In this document: positions 9,098 to 18,689 of the stretch, one piece after another
Layout: the number at the start of each line of letters is the position of its first letter
Position numbering within the stretch: position 1 is the stretch's first letter
NCBI RefSeq assembly: GCF_024159265.1
Contig: NZ_JAMYWY010000001.1
Coordinates: 4,774,001-4,838,000 of the forward strand
Source: Paenibacillus sp. 1781tsa1
GTDB lineage: Bacteria > Bacillota > Bacilli > Paenibacillales > Paenibacillaceae
Direction of reading: 5' to 3'
DNA: 64,000 nucleotides
Made by a program: the position numbers and the translations under genes
Notes under the pieces: generated by a model
Told to the model about the DNA's origin: nothing
Databases searched by the model: none
What the model saw: the letters and a program-made list of their open reading frames with translations, nothing else

Positions 9098-10393
9098 TTA
9101 CTCTTTTACCCATTGAACCGAGGCGCCAAGCGCCTGCAAATGATCGAAATATTGCGGATAAGACTTGGCTACATGGTGTGCATCCCGAATACGAAGCGGT
9201 TCCTTGGAACGCAGACCAACGACTGTAAGCGCCATAATTACGCGATGGTCGAAGTGTGCGTTAATCTCAACGCCGCCTTCTACGCCTTCCGGACGTCCGT
9301 GTACGATAATCTCAGCTTGACGCTCTTCGACGTTCGCTCCTGCCTTCCGCAGTTCGTTCAAGTAATCGGTGATTCGGTCACATTCCTTGTAACGCAGGTT
9401 CTCTACATTATAGAACCGAGACGTGCCTTCCGCAAATACAGCTGCGGCTACCATAGCCAAAACGGCGTCCGTTGCGGCATCCCCGTCGAACTCGATCGCT
9501 TTCAGTCTGCCATTACCTTGAACGTGTACGACATCGTTCTCATGTGTCAACGGCACTTCCATCATGCGCAGAACGTCAACGATGGCGCGTTCGCCCTGTT
9601 TGCTCTGCTCCATCAGGCGCAGAATTCTCACATCAGACTGTGTAACCGCTGCTGCTGCAAGAACCGCTGCTGATCCAGGATAATCCCCTTGTACCGTATA
9701 AGTCGTTGGCTGGTATGCCTGTCCACCTGGTACACGGAAGGACATGTAATCATCACTTGCATGGATAACGATACCTGCCTGCTCCAGCACTTCCAGCGTC
9801 TGTCCGATAACGACCTTGGACTTCAGGTCATTCAGCACTTCAATGGTGCTGTCTTCTGCAAGCAAAGGCGTAACAAACAACAATGCGCTCAGATATTGGG
9901 AGCTGACGGAGCCGGATACACGAATGTGTCCACCCTTGGCATTGCCACCTTTAATTGTAATCGGCAAACGTCCTTGTTCGTGCTGTACTTCTACACCCAG
10001 TTGGCCAAGCGCATCGATCAGGTCATCATGCGGACGTTTGCCCAGCGAATCCGGGTACGTATTTACAAATGTAACGTCAGGGCAGAGCGCTGTAACTCCC
10101 ATCAGGAAACGAAGTACAGCACCCGCATTCCCCACATTCAACTCACGCACATCACGGGGATGACTGCCGAAGCCCTTGATCACAATCTTGCTGTCGTCTT
10201 CTTCAAGTACTGCCCCAAGATCACGAATACATCTGCGCATGGCGTCACTGTCTTCACTGTGTGCTGGGAAATGAATGGTACTTGTGCCTTCTGCCAGCGC
10301 AGCAGCCAGCAAATAGCGGGTAGTGTAGTTTTTGGAGGACAGAGCCCCGATTTCCCCGTTCAGAGTGGGGGTTGGTTTAACAATAACGTCCAT
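9098..10393 (-). CDS. aroA: 3-phosphoshikimate 1-carboxyvinyltransferase (EPSP synthase)
   Basis: The 431-residue enzyme joins phosphoenolpyruvate and shikimate-3-phosphate in the sixth step of chorismate synthesis. Signs of the family include the two-domain length, SGSVSSQY (shikimate-3-phosphate site), GDYPGSAAVLAAA, and RYKECDRI. The substrate-binding loops are divergent: the N-terminal PGSKSxSxR motif is replaced by SSKNYTTR (Lys21, Arg26), and the phosphoenolpyruvate loop reads GNAGAVLRF (88-96) in place of GNAGTxxRP. aroK lies 0.5 kb upstream on the same strand, separated by a convergent rhodanese gene. The ribosome site is AAGGAG. Confidence 0.9.
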   Translation of the reverse strand: MDVIVKPTPTLNGEIGALSSKNYTTRYLLAAALAEGTSTIHFPAHSEDSDAMRRCIRDLGAVLEEDDSKIVIKGFGSHPRDVRELNVGNAGAVLRFLMGVTALCPDVTFVNTYPDSLGKRPHDDLIDALGQLGVEVQHEQGRLPITIKGGNAKGGHIRVSGSVSSQYLSALLFVTPLLAEDSTIEVLNDLKSKVVIGQTLEVLEQAGIVIHASDDYMSFRVPGGQAYQPTTYTVQGDYPGSAAVLAAAAVTQSDVRILRLMEQSKQGERAIVDVLRMMEVPLTHENDVVHVQGNGRLKAIEFDGDAATDAVLAMVAAAVFAEGTSRFYNVENLRYKECDRITDYLNELRKAGANVEERQAEIIVHGRPEGVEGGVEINAHFDHRVIMALTVVGLRSKEPLRIRDAHHVAKSYPQYFDHLQALGASVQWVKE

Positions 10394-10499
10394 GGATGAA
10401 ATTCTCCTTCATTGATTATATTGTGGCCAAATTGACATTCCATGCATCGCTTGGGTATCATTATAGGCGTTAAGTCCATACAGAAAAGAGGACCTGAAT

Positions 10500-10805
10500 A
10501 TGACACAAATAGCTGAAATTGAAACGTCTGAGCTGCGCCGCCGTTTACAGGCGGGAGAGAAGCTGCAGATGATAGACGTCCGCGAGGACGATGAAGTCGC
10601 GCAAGGTATGATCGAAGGAGCCAAGCATATCCCGCTTGGACAGATTCCGGACCGACTGTCTGAGATTGAGAAATCAGGCGAGATCGTGATCATCTGTCGT
10701 AGCGGCTACCGCAGTGAGCGTGCCTGTGAATATCTGCAGCAACTGGGATATGAAGGCTGTACGAACATGGTCGGCGGTATGCTTCAGTGGCAACAGGAAG
10801 ACTAG
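10500..10805 (+). CDS. Single-domain rhodanese-like sulfurtransferase
   Basis: A 101-residue cytosolic rhodanese domain. The active-site cysteine is Cys66 in CRSGYRS, a six-residue loop that fits sulfur rather than phosphate substrates. The N-terminal DVRE and C-terminal GGMLQW motifs are also typical. It transfers sulfane sulfur; the in vivo acceptor is unknown. ATG with GAGGA eight nt upstream. It is divergent from aroA and convergent to aroK, followed by a shared hairpin. Confidence 0.9.
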   Translation: MTQIAEIETSELRRRLQAGEKLQMIDVREDDEVAQGMIEGAKHIPLGQIPDRLSEIEKSGEIVIICRSGYRSERACEYLQQLGYEGCTNMVGGMLQWQQED

Positions 10806-10862
10806 AGTAACCCGGAGAGAAGCGAAATCATTTGTAACCTTTAACTTCTACTCCACTCTTAG

Positions 10863-10888
10863 AAACGGGCCAATACGGCCCGTTTTGT
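10863..10888. terminator. Terminator between the rhodanese gene and aroK
   Basis: AAACGGGCC and GGCCCGTTT with a 5-nt loop; T-rich on the plus strand, usable in both directions. Confidence 0.8.
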
Positions 10889-10935
10889 TATATCTGCCAC
10901 CATCTTTCATCCATCAAACTTCGATGATAACAAGC

Positions 10936-11445
10936 TTAGACGCGGTAATGCGCTAAAATTAAACGAGTCACTTCAGCAGCGGATAACTCGGTTGTATCCA
11001 CCGTATAATGTGCGAACCGGTATGCGTCTTTCCGTTCTTCCATAATTGCCTTGATGCGTTCCTCTGTATTGCCTGCAAGAAGGGGACGATTGTCACAGCC
11101 GCTAACACGTTCCACAATCACTGCCGGATCAGCAGTCAGAGCAACAACCCAACCATTTTCCAACATCACGTCACAATTATCTGAACGCAGCACCACGCCA
11201 CCTCCGGTCGCTATGACCTGTGACTTTTTCTCCAGTACCGAACACAACACGCGGCTCTCGGCATCACGGAAATACGTCTCTCCCTTGTCGGTGAACAGTT
11301 CCGGAATCGTACAGCCTTCCTCTTTTTCCACCGCGGCGTCCACATCAATCAATCGGTAACCAAGCTCACGTGCGAGCATATCAGCAACGGTTGATTTGCC
11401 GGTTCCCATCATGCCGATGAGAATAATATTGTTAGACTTGCTCAA
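10936..11445 (-). CDS. aroK: Shikimate kinase
   Basis: A 169-residue P-loop kinase that phosphorylates the 3-hydroxyl of shikimate with ATP. The Walker A motif GMMGTGKST lies near residues 11-19, DVDAAVE and FRDAESR hold the shikimate site, and GGGVV and RPLL complete the family pattern. Start choice: TTG 11445 has AAAGGAG eight nt upstream; an in-frame GTG at 11454 overlaps that ribosome site and is less likely. Same pathway as the nearby aroA. Confidence 0.94.
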   Translation of the reverse strand: MSKSNNIILIGMMGTGKSTVADMLARELGYRLIDVDAAVEKEEGCTIPELFTDKGETYFRDAESRVLCSVLEKKSQVIATGGGVVLRSDNCDVMLENGWVVALTADPAVIVERVSGCDNRPLLAGNTEERIKAIMEERKDAYRFAHYTVDTTELSAAEVTRLILAHYRV

Positions 11446-11690
11446 GGTGTACACTCCTTTAATTCAAGCAATTCGTGAGCACTTTTGTCCTATCATAACA
11501 CAGCCCTGCGGACTGGGAAAGACCATCTCCCAACCGACTTCCTTTCGACCATCCGCAGGTACTTCCAAGACAGATCAAGTAACTCCCAGCATATAAGCTA
11601 CGTAAGATCTCAACCTCAAGCAGTTTTGAGCCCCCAAACTTCTCAATCCGTAACTCTTCAGCAACCTGACGAACCCCAATAAGCTTATTT
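11446..11690. other. Intergenic stretch without a recognisable gene
   Basis: Between the aroK start and the gnd terminator no ORF with a ribosome site and no strong hairpin was found. It presumably contains the aroK promoter. Confidence 0.4.
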
Positions 11691-11694
11691 ACAG

Positions 11695-11747
11695 TAAAAA
11701 AGAGGCCTAGCGTTAACCGGCAATCACCGGAACGCCAAACCTCTTTT
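11695..11747 (-). terminator. Terminator after gnd
   Basis: A two-part stem: outer AAAAGAGG/CCTCTTTT and inner GCGTT-CCGG/CCGG-AACGC. A T-run follows on the minus strand. Confidence 0.85.
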
Positions 11748-11820
11748 AAGCCTCTTAGCAGGCCAAATCTGCCTCTTTAAGGCGCTCAACCCAAATCTCA
11801 TCGAATTCGTATAGGTGATA

Positions 11821-13230
11821 CTACTCCATCCAGTTGTGGTGGAAGCTGCCTTCTTTGTCCACACGTTTGAACGTGTGAGCACCAAAGTAGTCACGTTGTG
11901 CTTGCAGCAAGTTTGCTGGCAAACGCTCTGTACGGTAGCTGTCGTAGTAAGACAGTGCGCTGGAGAAACCAGGTACTGGAACACCTTGTTTTACAGCAGC
12001 CGCTACAACTTCACGCCATGCACCTTGATAAGACTCAACGATGTTTTGGAAGTAAGGATCCAAGAGCAAGTTTTTCAGAGCTGCGTCTTTATCATAAGCT
12101 TCCTTGATGTTTTGCAGGAACTGCGAACGGATGATGCAGCCACCGCGGAAGATCATGGCAATGTTGCCGTATTTCAGATCCCAGCCATACTCGTCGGAAG
12201 CTGCACGCATTTGTGCAAATCCTTGTGCGTAGGATACGATTTTACTTGCAAAGAGGGCTTTACGCACGCTCTCAATGAACGCTTTTTTGTCGCCGGAGAA
12301 CGCTTCAGTGGCTGGTCCACTCAGGATTTTGCTAGCTGCTACACGCTCGTCCTTCATGGCAGACAGGAAACGGGAGAATACGGATTCTGTGATCATGGAC
12401 AATGGTACGCCGAGATCCAGCGCACTTTGGCTTGTCCATTTACCTGTTCCTTTTTGTCCAGCCGCGTCCAGAATGACGTCAACCATTGGTTTGCCTGTTT
12501 CTGGATCATATTTGGAGAAGATATCTGCTGTGATTTCGATCAAATAACTATCCAGCTCTCCTTGATTCCATTCCGTAAAGATCGTATGAAGCTCTTCAAC
12601 GGAAACGTTCAATACGGATTTGAGCAAGTGGTACGCTTCACCAATCAACTGCATATCTCCGTACTCAATACCGTTATGCACCATTTTCACATAGTGCCCG
12701 GCACCATCAGGTCCAATATATGTACAACATGGATCGTCACCGACTTTGGCCGAGATCGCCGTCAGGATCGGTTCAACCAGTTTATAAGCACTTTCCTGTC
12801 CACCAGGCATGATGGAAGGGCCTTTCAGTGCGCCTTCTTCACCACCGGATACACCTGTACCGATGAAGCGAATACCTTTGTCTTCCAACTCTTTGCTGCG
12901 ACGTTGCGTGTCAGGGAAGTATGCGTTCCCTCCATCGATGATGATATCACCCTCATCCAGGTGAGGAAGCAGTTGTTCAATGGTAGCGTCGGTCGCTTTG
13001 CCGGCTTGTACCATGATCAAAATTTTGCGCGGGGATTCCAGGGATGCTACGAACTCTTCAATGGAGAATGAGCCTGTCAGGTTTTTACCTTCAGCTTCTT
13101 TCAGAAGATCATTGGTTTTCTCCGGGGAACGGTTATATACCGATACTGAGAAACCTTTGCTTTCAATGTTAAGGGCCAAATTTTTGCCCATGACAGCCAG
13201 GCCAATCACGCCAATTTGTTGTTTTGTCAT
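11821..13230 (-). CDS. gnd: 6-phosphogluconate dehydrogenase, decarboxylating
   Basis: The 469-residue enzyme oxidises 6-phosphogluconate to ribulose-5-phosphate in the oxidative pentose phosphate pathway, making NADPH. It starts with the Rossmann motif [15 protein letters not shown]. It also carries the family signature around [16 protein letters not shown] and the catalytic helix [14 protein letters not shown]. The close match to B. subtilis GndA fixes the start at ATG 13230 (GGAGG 5 nt before); longer in-frame starts add a tail absent from relatives. It appears monocistronic. Confidence 0.96.
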   Translation of the reverse strand: MTKQQIGVIGLAVMGKNLALNIESKGFSVSVYNRSPEKTNDLLKEAEGKNLTGSFSIEEFVASLESPRKILIMVQAGKATDATIEQLLPHLDEGDIIIDGGNAYFPDTQRRSKELEDKGIRFIGTGVSGGEEGALKGPSIMPGGQESAYKLVEPILTAISAKVGDDPCCTYIGPDGAGHYVKMVHNGIEYGDMQLIGEAYHLLKSVLNVSVEELHTIFTEWNQGELDSYLIEITADIFSKYDPETGKPMVDVILDAAGQKGTGKWTSQSALDLGVPLSMITESVFSRFLSAMKDERVAASKILSGPATEAFSGDKKAFIESVRKALFASKIVSYAQGFAQMRAASDEYGWDLKYGNIAMIFRGGCIIRSQFLQNIKEAYDKDAALKNLLLDPYFQNIVESYQGAWREVVAAAVKQGVPVPGFSSALSYYDSYRTERLPANLLQAQRDYFGAHTFKRVDKEGSFHHNWME

Positions 13231-13492
13231 CTGGTCCTCCATCCTTTGCTCCAATTAATTTTATTGAAATAAATTCTCAACAATACTCCCATTTTAACGG
13301 TTTTATGTATAGAAGTGAACCCCGTGGCACAGCTACGCAACGAGAAAACACCCCAATCTGCTGAGGTGTTCATCGTATTTTCATAAATACAGCGGGGATC
13401 GCTCTGTCGCATACCAAAGTAATCCAATATTGTACATCTGATGGTATAATCATATCCATTGAACCTGGACTGAAGAAGGAGGAGCATAACAC

Positions 13493-14098
13493 GTGGCATG
13501 GGAACAGCTTTCAAAGCAAGAACAATTTTCAATGGATATTCGCAGAACCTTTTTGTTGGGGGCTTATATCAATGAATGGGGTATGCCAGAGCTCAGAACC
13601 GTTCTTTCGAAGCCGAATCGAGGCATTCATATCGAAATTTATTATTTCCCTCCCACCGCGCATGCAGACATCGCCAGATTCGCAACGGTCGGATTGTCTC
13701 AGGCATGTCGCCCTTCAGGGGAGAAGGTCGCGTCGGAGTGGATGCTCGCGCTGCAACCCAATCTCGGTGGGGAAAATGTGGAGCGTGTGAACACCTATAT
13801 GGCCGATCTGATCTCCCATCACATCGAAAATGTACCGGATTCGACGGTTCCGCGTGTGATGACATCGAGCGAATTAGCACCCTCCCGTTGGACTGTAACT
13901 GCCTTTCTCCTCGATGAATTGCGAGGTGAAAGCGAATCCTTGGAACAGATACACGTAGGCCATGAAACGATTCCGTTACTATGGGCCATCCCCATCACCT
14001 CGTATGAAGCCAATCTGTTGTTATCCGCGGGATTGGATGAATTCGACGCCTTCATCGAAAGCTCGGAATACTCTATCATTGACCCCTGTCGTCCATAA
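13493..14098 (+). CDS. Suppressor-of-fused (SUFU) domain protein
   Basis: A 201-residue cytosolic protein made almost entirely of a SUFU-like domain. The telling parts are the central HIEIYYFPP and the C-terminal WAIPITSYEANLL, followed by a GLDEFDAFIE helix. In bacteria this fold often occurs as an immunity protein or in stress contexts, but no toxin gene is adjacent, so its role here is open. The start is GTG with AAGGAGGAG eight nt upstream. A strong terminator follows. Confidence 0.8.
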   Translation: MAWEQLSKQEQFSMDIRRTFLLGAYINEWGMPELRTVLSKPNRGIHIEIYYFPPTAHADIARFATVGLSQACRPSGEKVASEWMLALQPNLGGENVERVNTYMADLISHHIENVPDSTVPRVMTSSELAPSRWTVTAFLLDELRGESESLEQIHVGHETIPLLWAIPITSYEANLLLSAGLDEFDAFIESSEYSIIDPCRP

Positions 14099-14117
14099 TG
14101 CCCTCTATATACAAATA

Positions 14118-14143
14118 AAGCCCTGGCTTGCGCCAGGGTTTTG
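14118..14143 (+). terminator. Terminator after the SUFU gene
   Basis: CCCTGGC-TTGC-GCCAGGG followed by TTTTG. Confidence 0.85.
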
Positions 14144-14204
14144 ATATGAATTGATGTTATTTTTCGAGAGCAGTTTTCATTCACCTTCCAGCGTTAACTG
14201 TTCC

Positions 14205-14804
14205 TCAACCTTCCAACATTAACAGATGTCCGGACAGTTGTTTTAAGACTTCACGACAAGCATTTGCTTTGTCTAGATTATCCATCTGTATGGCAGTGTG
14301 GAGGCGCTCCAGTTCATCGTCCACTTCCATGCGCAACAACATGAGCCTTTCCTCGCCTTCACGCGAGAGGAACATTTCTTCCATCTCTTCCGCCGTCGGC
14401 GCGGGTTCCTTTTGAAATATCACACGCTGTTTGAAACCAGAAACTTCCACGAGCCGAATCACTTCACCGAATAAAATGTTCTCAACAGTCATCTGCTGAT
14501 CCTTAAACCGCTTCACAACTGCATGCCCACGTGTATCTCCAATCAGCTTCTCCAGCCATTCTGCAAGCTTTGCGTCCTTAATGATGTAATCCCCAGTCAT
14601 CTTATAGTTCCCCGTGCGTGTCTGTTGAAAGCGGAGCTTTACCAGCTTGCGGCCGGTCCGGACTGACAGGATAAAAAAGGATTCGTCCTCGCTCCAATAT
14701 AGTGAATATCCCTCACGAATAAGGTCTCTGATCAAATTTTGGATATGCCGACGGTTGAACCGCAGCTCCAGATTGCAATATTCAACTTCATAACTCTTAT
14801 TCAC
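14205..14804 (-). CDS. Conserved hypothetical protein, 199 residues
   Basis: I do not recognise this family. The first 75 residues look like a mixed alpha/beta module rich in aromatic and basic residues (LYWSEDESFFILS, then a KLRFQQTRTGNYKMTGDYI stretch). The C-terminal half is acidic and probably a coiled-coil helix (about 130-195). No signal peptide, membrane segment or catalytic motif is seen. The ATG has a GGGAG ribosome site. It stands alone between convergent and same-strand genes. Confidence 0.7.
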   Translation of the reverse strand: MNKSYEVEYCNLELRFNRRHIQNLIRDLIREGYSLYWSEDESFFILSVRTGRKLVKLRFQQTRTGNYKMTGDYIIKDAKLAEWLEKLIGDTRGHAVVKRFKDQQMTVENILFGEVIRLVEVSGFKQRVIFQKEPAPTAEEMEEMFLSREGEERLMLLRMEVDDELERLHTAIQMDNLDKANACREVLKQLSGHLLMLEG

Positions 14805-15048
14805 GGCACTCCCTCCATCTGTACCGGATCTGCTCCGGCCCTCGTCTTCAATCGCTTCTACTCAATCGGCTTACCCTATTTTATACTTCATTTTATGTAA
14901 GGGTACTTGGTTATTTGACTATTTTTCACCGAAAGGACCGCAGCACTACAGCTTTCCGCAAGCGCACAGGGGCAAGCCCCCGATTTTCATGTTATAAACA
15001 TCCCAAATGCTGTTAACTTCTGTGGCGAGAAGGATAACCCGCCACATC
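14805..15048. other. Intergenic region with no gene found
   Basis: Contains only a small GGGGC/GCCCC hairpin around 14970-14984 and no ORF with a ribosome site. Confidence 0.4.
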
Positions 15049-15097
15049 AAAAAAGGGAGCTCCACAACCATGAAGGTTGACGGAACTCCCTTTTTTC
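15049..15097 (-). terminator. Terminator after the MFS gene
   Basis: AAAAAAGGGAG and CTCCCTTTTTT arms around a loop of about 25 nt; T-run on both strands. Confidence 0.8.
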
Positions 15098-15101
15098 TAT
15101 T

Positions 15102-16397
15102 TTATTTGGCTGGAGCGGTGCGAAACGGATTACGGGATAACACAAAGTGCACTACGGCAAGTCCTGCCATGACGATGGCACTGCCAATGAATGGGGCCGG
15201 ATGGCTAACATGGTCCCACAACAATCCGGAAACAATTGGACCTACAACCATGCCTGATCCCTGCAAAGTGAGGAAGAATCCCCAGATCGCTCCCCGCTCC
15301 CCTTTGGGAATCAGTGTGGCTACAAACGCATTCCAGGCGGGCAGAATCATGGCATAACTGACGCCCACCAGCATAACAACACCAAAGACTACCGGAATGG
15401 ATGTTATGGAGGAAAATGCGAACAGACTTGCTGACGCCATCAAGAAACCAACGTTAAGGAACGGTTTCGTACCAAACCTGTCTACCATTTTACCTACAGG
15501 CAGTAAGGCAATAACGGTTATTCCACCCCCCGCAATCAACAACAGACTATACAGGTTGGGTGAGATATGCAGGTCTGTGCGTGTATATAGCGTGATTACT
15601 GGACTGAGCAGCCCAATGACAAACGACTGCATAAACAAGGCAGGATACACCAGTGGATTAACATTAAGCGTGCTGCGAACCCGCTGCAGTGTGCCCTTCA
15701 CACTCTTCTGCAGCCGGATGAACGGCGTGAGCAAGTTCGGTTTGGCTGGATATTTCACATCTCGATTCTTCGCAGCTTGCTCGGCATGCTCCTCTCCTTC
15801 GACGATGACACGTCCAGGAAGAATCATGGCCACCAGAATAACGAGAATGGCACAACCCATCAACACAAGAAATATGGTGCGATAATCATGATGCGTACGC
15901 TCCAGCAACCAGTTCATGCCGACTGGACCAAGGCCTGTACCGCCCAGAGCGGCCATCTCCAGCGCCCCCATTGCTGTACCATTCTTGTTCTGTGGGCCTG
16001 ACATCGCAGTCACTCCTGTCATGGCGCAAGGCCAGAGCGGTGACGTACCGATGCCAAGAATCAGACAGGCCATGGCCAGTCCAACGGCACTTTTGAGAAA
16101 AAGGATCATAATAACAGCGATTAAGGTACAGATTAGTGCTGTGACCATCGTTGCGCGGAACCCGATCCGTTCTGCTGCCCAGCCGGAAGGTGCCCGGAAC
16201 AGATTATCGCCCAGATATTGAAGAGCAAATGCCACACCAATGACGCCTGCGGACAGACCCAGAATATTGTCCATATACACGGGCAAAACGGCTACCAACA
16301 GGGCTCCTTTGATAATTTCAACTAGAAAAAGTGTCAGCCACATCGCGATAAAAAATGGTGATCGCAAAATTTTGGCTGGTTTTGTATCAGTTTGCAT
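15102..16397 (-). CDS. Major facilitator superfamily transporter
   Basis: 431 residues with about twelve membrane segments and a central charged loop (about 200-225) between the two six-helix halves. The GWAAERIGFR motif after helix 2 and GKMVDRFGTK in the second half are the MFS motif A signatures. The substrate cannot be read; drug or metabolite efflux is likely. Start: ATG 16397 follows AAAGGGG by 7 nt and yields a normal short cytosolic N-terminus; a longer frame to 16466 has no support. It is divergent from speA. Confidence 0.85.
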   Translation of the reverse strand: MQTDTKPAKILRSPFFIAMWLTLFLVEIIKGALLVAVLPVYMDNILGLSAGVIGVAFALQYLGDNLFRAPSGWAAERIGFRATMVTALICTLIAVIMILFLKSAVGLAMACLILGIGTSPLWPCAMTGVTAMSGPQNKNGTAMGALEMAALGGTGLGPVGMNWLLERTHHDYRTIFLVLMGCAILVILVAMILPGRVIVEGEEHAEQAAKNRDVKYPAKPNLLTPFIRLQKSVKGTLQRVRSTLNVNPLVYPALFMQSFVIGLLSPVITLYTRTDLHISPNLYSLLLIAGGGITVIALLPVGKMVDRFGTKPFLNVGFLMASASLFAFSSITSIPVVFGVVMLVGVSYAMILPAWNAFVATLIPKGERGAIWGFFLTLQGSGMVVGPIVSGLLWDHVSHPAPFIGSAIVMAGLAVVHFVLSRNPFRTAPAK

Positions 16398-16562
16398 TCT
16401 TTTTCCCCTTTCGGCGTTCATTTGCCTATTCCCTATCCTTAGTGTAACCGTGGGGAATGTGCCCAAATCTCGGCAATTTAAAAAATTGTCGATTATACCT
16501 GTTGCATTCGGGTCTTAATTTGCTATACTCATCTTTGTTTACCAATTTTATTAGGAAGGGTT

Positions 16563-18050
16563 GTGACAGCAATAATGAATCACCACCGTACGCCGCTGTT
16601 TACCGCTTTAAAAAATCATGCGGCACTCAATCCGGTACAGTTTCATATTCCGGGCCATAAAAAAGGATTGGGAGCGGATACCGAATTCCGTGAATTTATT
16701 GGCGATAATGCCTTCTCCATAGATTTGATTAACATCGCACCGCTGGATGACCTGCATCAGCCAACCGGTGTCATTCAGGAAGCACAGATTTTGGCAGCAG
16801 ATGCCTTCGGAGCCGATTATACCTATTTTAGTGTACAAGGCACAAGCAGTGCCATTATGACCATGATTCTGTCTGTATGCTCACCGGGTGACAAAATTAT
16901 TGTGCCCCGCAATGTGCATAAATCGGTTCTGTCCGCCATTATTTTCTCAGGCGCCAAACCCGTATTTGTTTCTCCTTCACAAGATGCCAATCTGGGTATT
17001 GACCATGGAGTGACTACACAGTCCATCCGTCGTGCACTTGAGCGTCATCCGGATGCCAAGGCATTACTTGTCATTAACCCGACCTATTACGGTGTGGTTA
17101 CCGATCTGAAAGAGATTGTTGAGCTGGCACACAGCTACCAAGTCCCTGTGCTTGTTGATGAAGCACATGGCGTACTCATTCATTTCCATGAGGATCTGCC
17201 ATTGTCTGCGATGGCAGCAGGTGCCGATATGGCTGCAACCAGTGTTCACAAGCTTGGTGGCTCCATGACACAGAGTTCCGTACTCAACCTGAACACGAAG
17301 AATGGATTCGTGAATCCACAGCGTGTACAGACGATCCTGAGTCTGCTCACCTCAACATCAACTTCATACATTTTGCTTGCTTCACTCGACACATCCAGAC
17401 GCAACCTGGCACTCCACGGTCGTGAGATTGCACAGAAGGCGATTGATCTGGCCGATTTTGCCAGACGTTCGATTAACGATATGGATGGACTGTATTGCTT
17501 CGGTAAAGAGTTGCTGGGTACAGAAGCGACCTTCAATTACGACCCAACTAAAGTAACGATCCATGTTCGCCATCTGGGCATTACAGGGTATGAGACAGAG
17601 AACTGGCTGCGTGAGCATTACAACATTGAGGTCGAACTTAGTGATATGTACAATATTCTGTGTCTCATCACGCCAGGAGATACGGACGACAGCGTGGATA
17701 TCTTGCTGAACGCTCTGCAGGATCTCTCCCGTACCTATTATCAAGTGAACCCGGCCCATGAACTGGTAGTCAAAGTGCCGGATATTCCACAGTTGATGTT
17801 GACTCCACGTGATGCATTCTACGGTGATACCGAAGTGATTCCGTTTAAAGAATCCGCAGGACGTATTATCTCGGAATTCATCTATGTCTATCCGCCAGGA
17901 ATTCCGATCCTGTTACCGGGTGAGGTTATCACTCAAGAGAATATCGACTACATCATCGATCATGTCGAAGTTGGATTGCCTGTCAAAGGACCCGAAGATC
18001 GCAGCGTAACCAACGTTAAAGTGATCGTGGAAGCCGATGCCATTTTCTAA
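16563..18050 (+). CDS. speA: Arginine decarboxylase (Orn/Lys/Arg decarboxylase family)
   Basis: A 495-residue pyridoxal-phosphate enzyme of fold type I, of the same length and layout as B. subtilis SpeA. That protein makes agmatine from arginine as the first step of polyamine synthesis. Lys230 in TSVHKLGGSMTQSS is the cofactor lysine, and DEAHG (199-203) supplies the aspartate that contacts the ring nitrogen. The lysine decarboxylase YaaO is a close relative, so substrate is inferred from overall similarity. GTG start behind AGGAAGG, with ATG 16575 as the alternative. The speE and speB partners are not adjacent. Confidence 0.85.
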   Translation: MTAIMNHHRTPLFTALKNHAALNPVQFHIPGHKKGLGADTEFREFIGDNAFSIDLINIAPLDDLHQPTGVIQEAQILAADAFGADYTYFSVQGTSSAIMTMILSVCSPGDKIIVPRNVHKSVLSAIIFSGAKPVFVSPSQDANLGIDHGVTTQSIRRALERHPDAKALLVINPTYYGVVTDLKEIVELAHSYQVPVLVDEAHGVLIHFHEDLPLSAMAAGADMAATSVHKLGGSMTQSSVLNLNTKNGFVNPQRVQTILSLLTSTSTSYILLASLDTSRRNLALHGREIAQKAIDLADFARRSINDMDGLYCFGKELLGTEATFNYDPTKVTIHVRHLGITGYETENWLREHYNIEVELSDMYNILCLITPGDTDDSVDILLNALQDLSRTYYQVNPAHELVVKVPDIPQLMLTPRDAFYGDTEVIPFKESAGRIISEFIYVYPPGIPILLPGEVITQENIDYIIDHVEVGLPVKGPEDRSVTNVKVIVEADAIF

Positions 18051-18085
18051 AACACCCCCTAGCGCTGAGCAGGGATAAACTTGAA

Positions 18086-18117
18086 GGGCCAAGCCTTACG
18101 CTTGGTCTTTTTTTATT
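18086..18117 (+). terminator. Terminator after speA
   Basis: GGCCAAGC-CTTAC-GCTTGGTC followed by seven T. Confidence 0.88.
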
Positions 18118-18274
18118 TTGTCGGACAATTCATTTTATGGGACAAGTGAGTTTGCATTTTTCGGTCTATTTTCATCATTCGATAGGTCATGAACATACTC
18201 TTCCACCTCTTAAAAAAACAAACAAAAGACCCCCTGAAATCAAGGAGCCTTCATGTTATGTTCCAAAAGAATGA

Positions 18275-18592
18275 CTATTCTTGTGATGCAACGAGTTCGT
18301 TGTAAGCCGCTTCAACGCGGTTCCACTCTTCTTCGTCTTCAATATTGTAGAGCACCATTTCCTCGTCTTCTTCTTCCATACGCAGGATGATGCCGTCAGC
18401 TTCAGGATTGTTACGTTCCAGCAGGAGCGCATAAACATGCTTCTCCACGTCAAACGTCTCCACCAAAACCATCTCCACGTCTTGGCCGTTCTCGTCTGTT
18501 AATGTGAGAAGGACTTCTTCATGCTCGTGGTCGTGGTCGTGGTCTTGCCCGCATCCGCAGCCATCGCCGTGTTCATGTGTGTGATCGCTCAT
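18275..18592 (-). CDS. DUF1292 protein (YrzB-like) with His-rich N-terminus
   Basis: A 105-residue acidic protein. Residues 4-26 are rich in His, Asp and Cys (GCGCG within a His run) and could bind metal. The remainder matches the DUF1292 pattern (VLLTLTDENGQ..., then FDVEKHVYALLL, then EEWNRVEAAYNEL). In Bacillus, yrzB lies next to yrzL/yrrK; those are not here. Function unknown. A weak imperfect hairpin at 18228-18255 may terminate it. Confidence 0.82.
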   Translation of the reverse strand: MSDHTHEHGDGCGCGQDHDHDHEHEEVLLTLTDENGQDVEMVLVETFDVEKHVYALLLERNNPEADGIILRMEEEDEEMVLYNIEDEEEWNRVEAAYNELVASQE

Positions 18593-18689
18593 TGAAATAC
18601 CTCACTTTATAAATAGAAATTGTGTAACCTTGCATATCGTAACATGTTCAATGACCCAGGTCAATTTAACTCACAGGGTTATTTTCGCT

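Noticed and set aside
9689-10399. A 236-codon plus-strand reading frame
   Set aside because: Antisense shadow of aroA with no ribosome site.
11815-13071. A 418-codon plus-strand reading frame
   Set aside because: It lies antisense to gnd, has no ribosome site and gives a Cys- and Phe-rich product without family signs.
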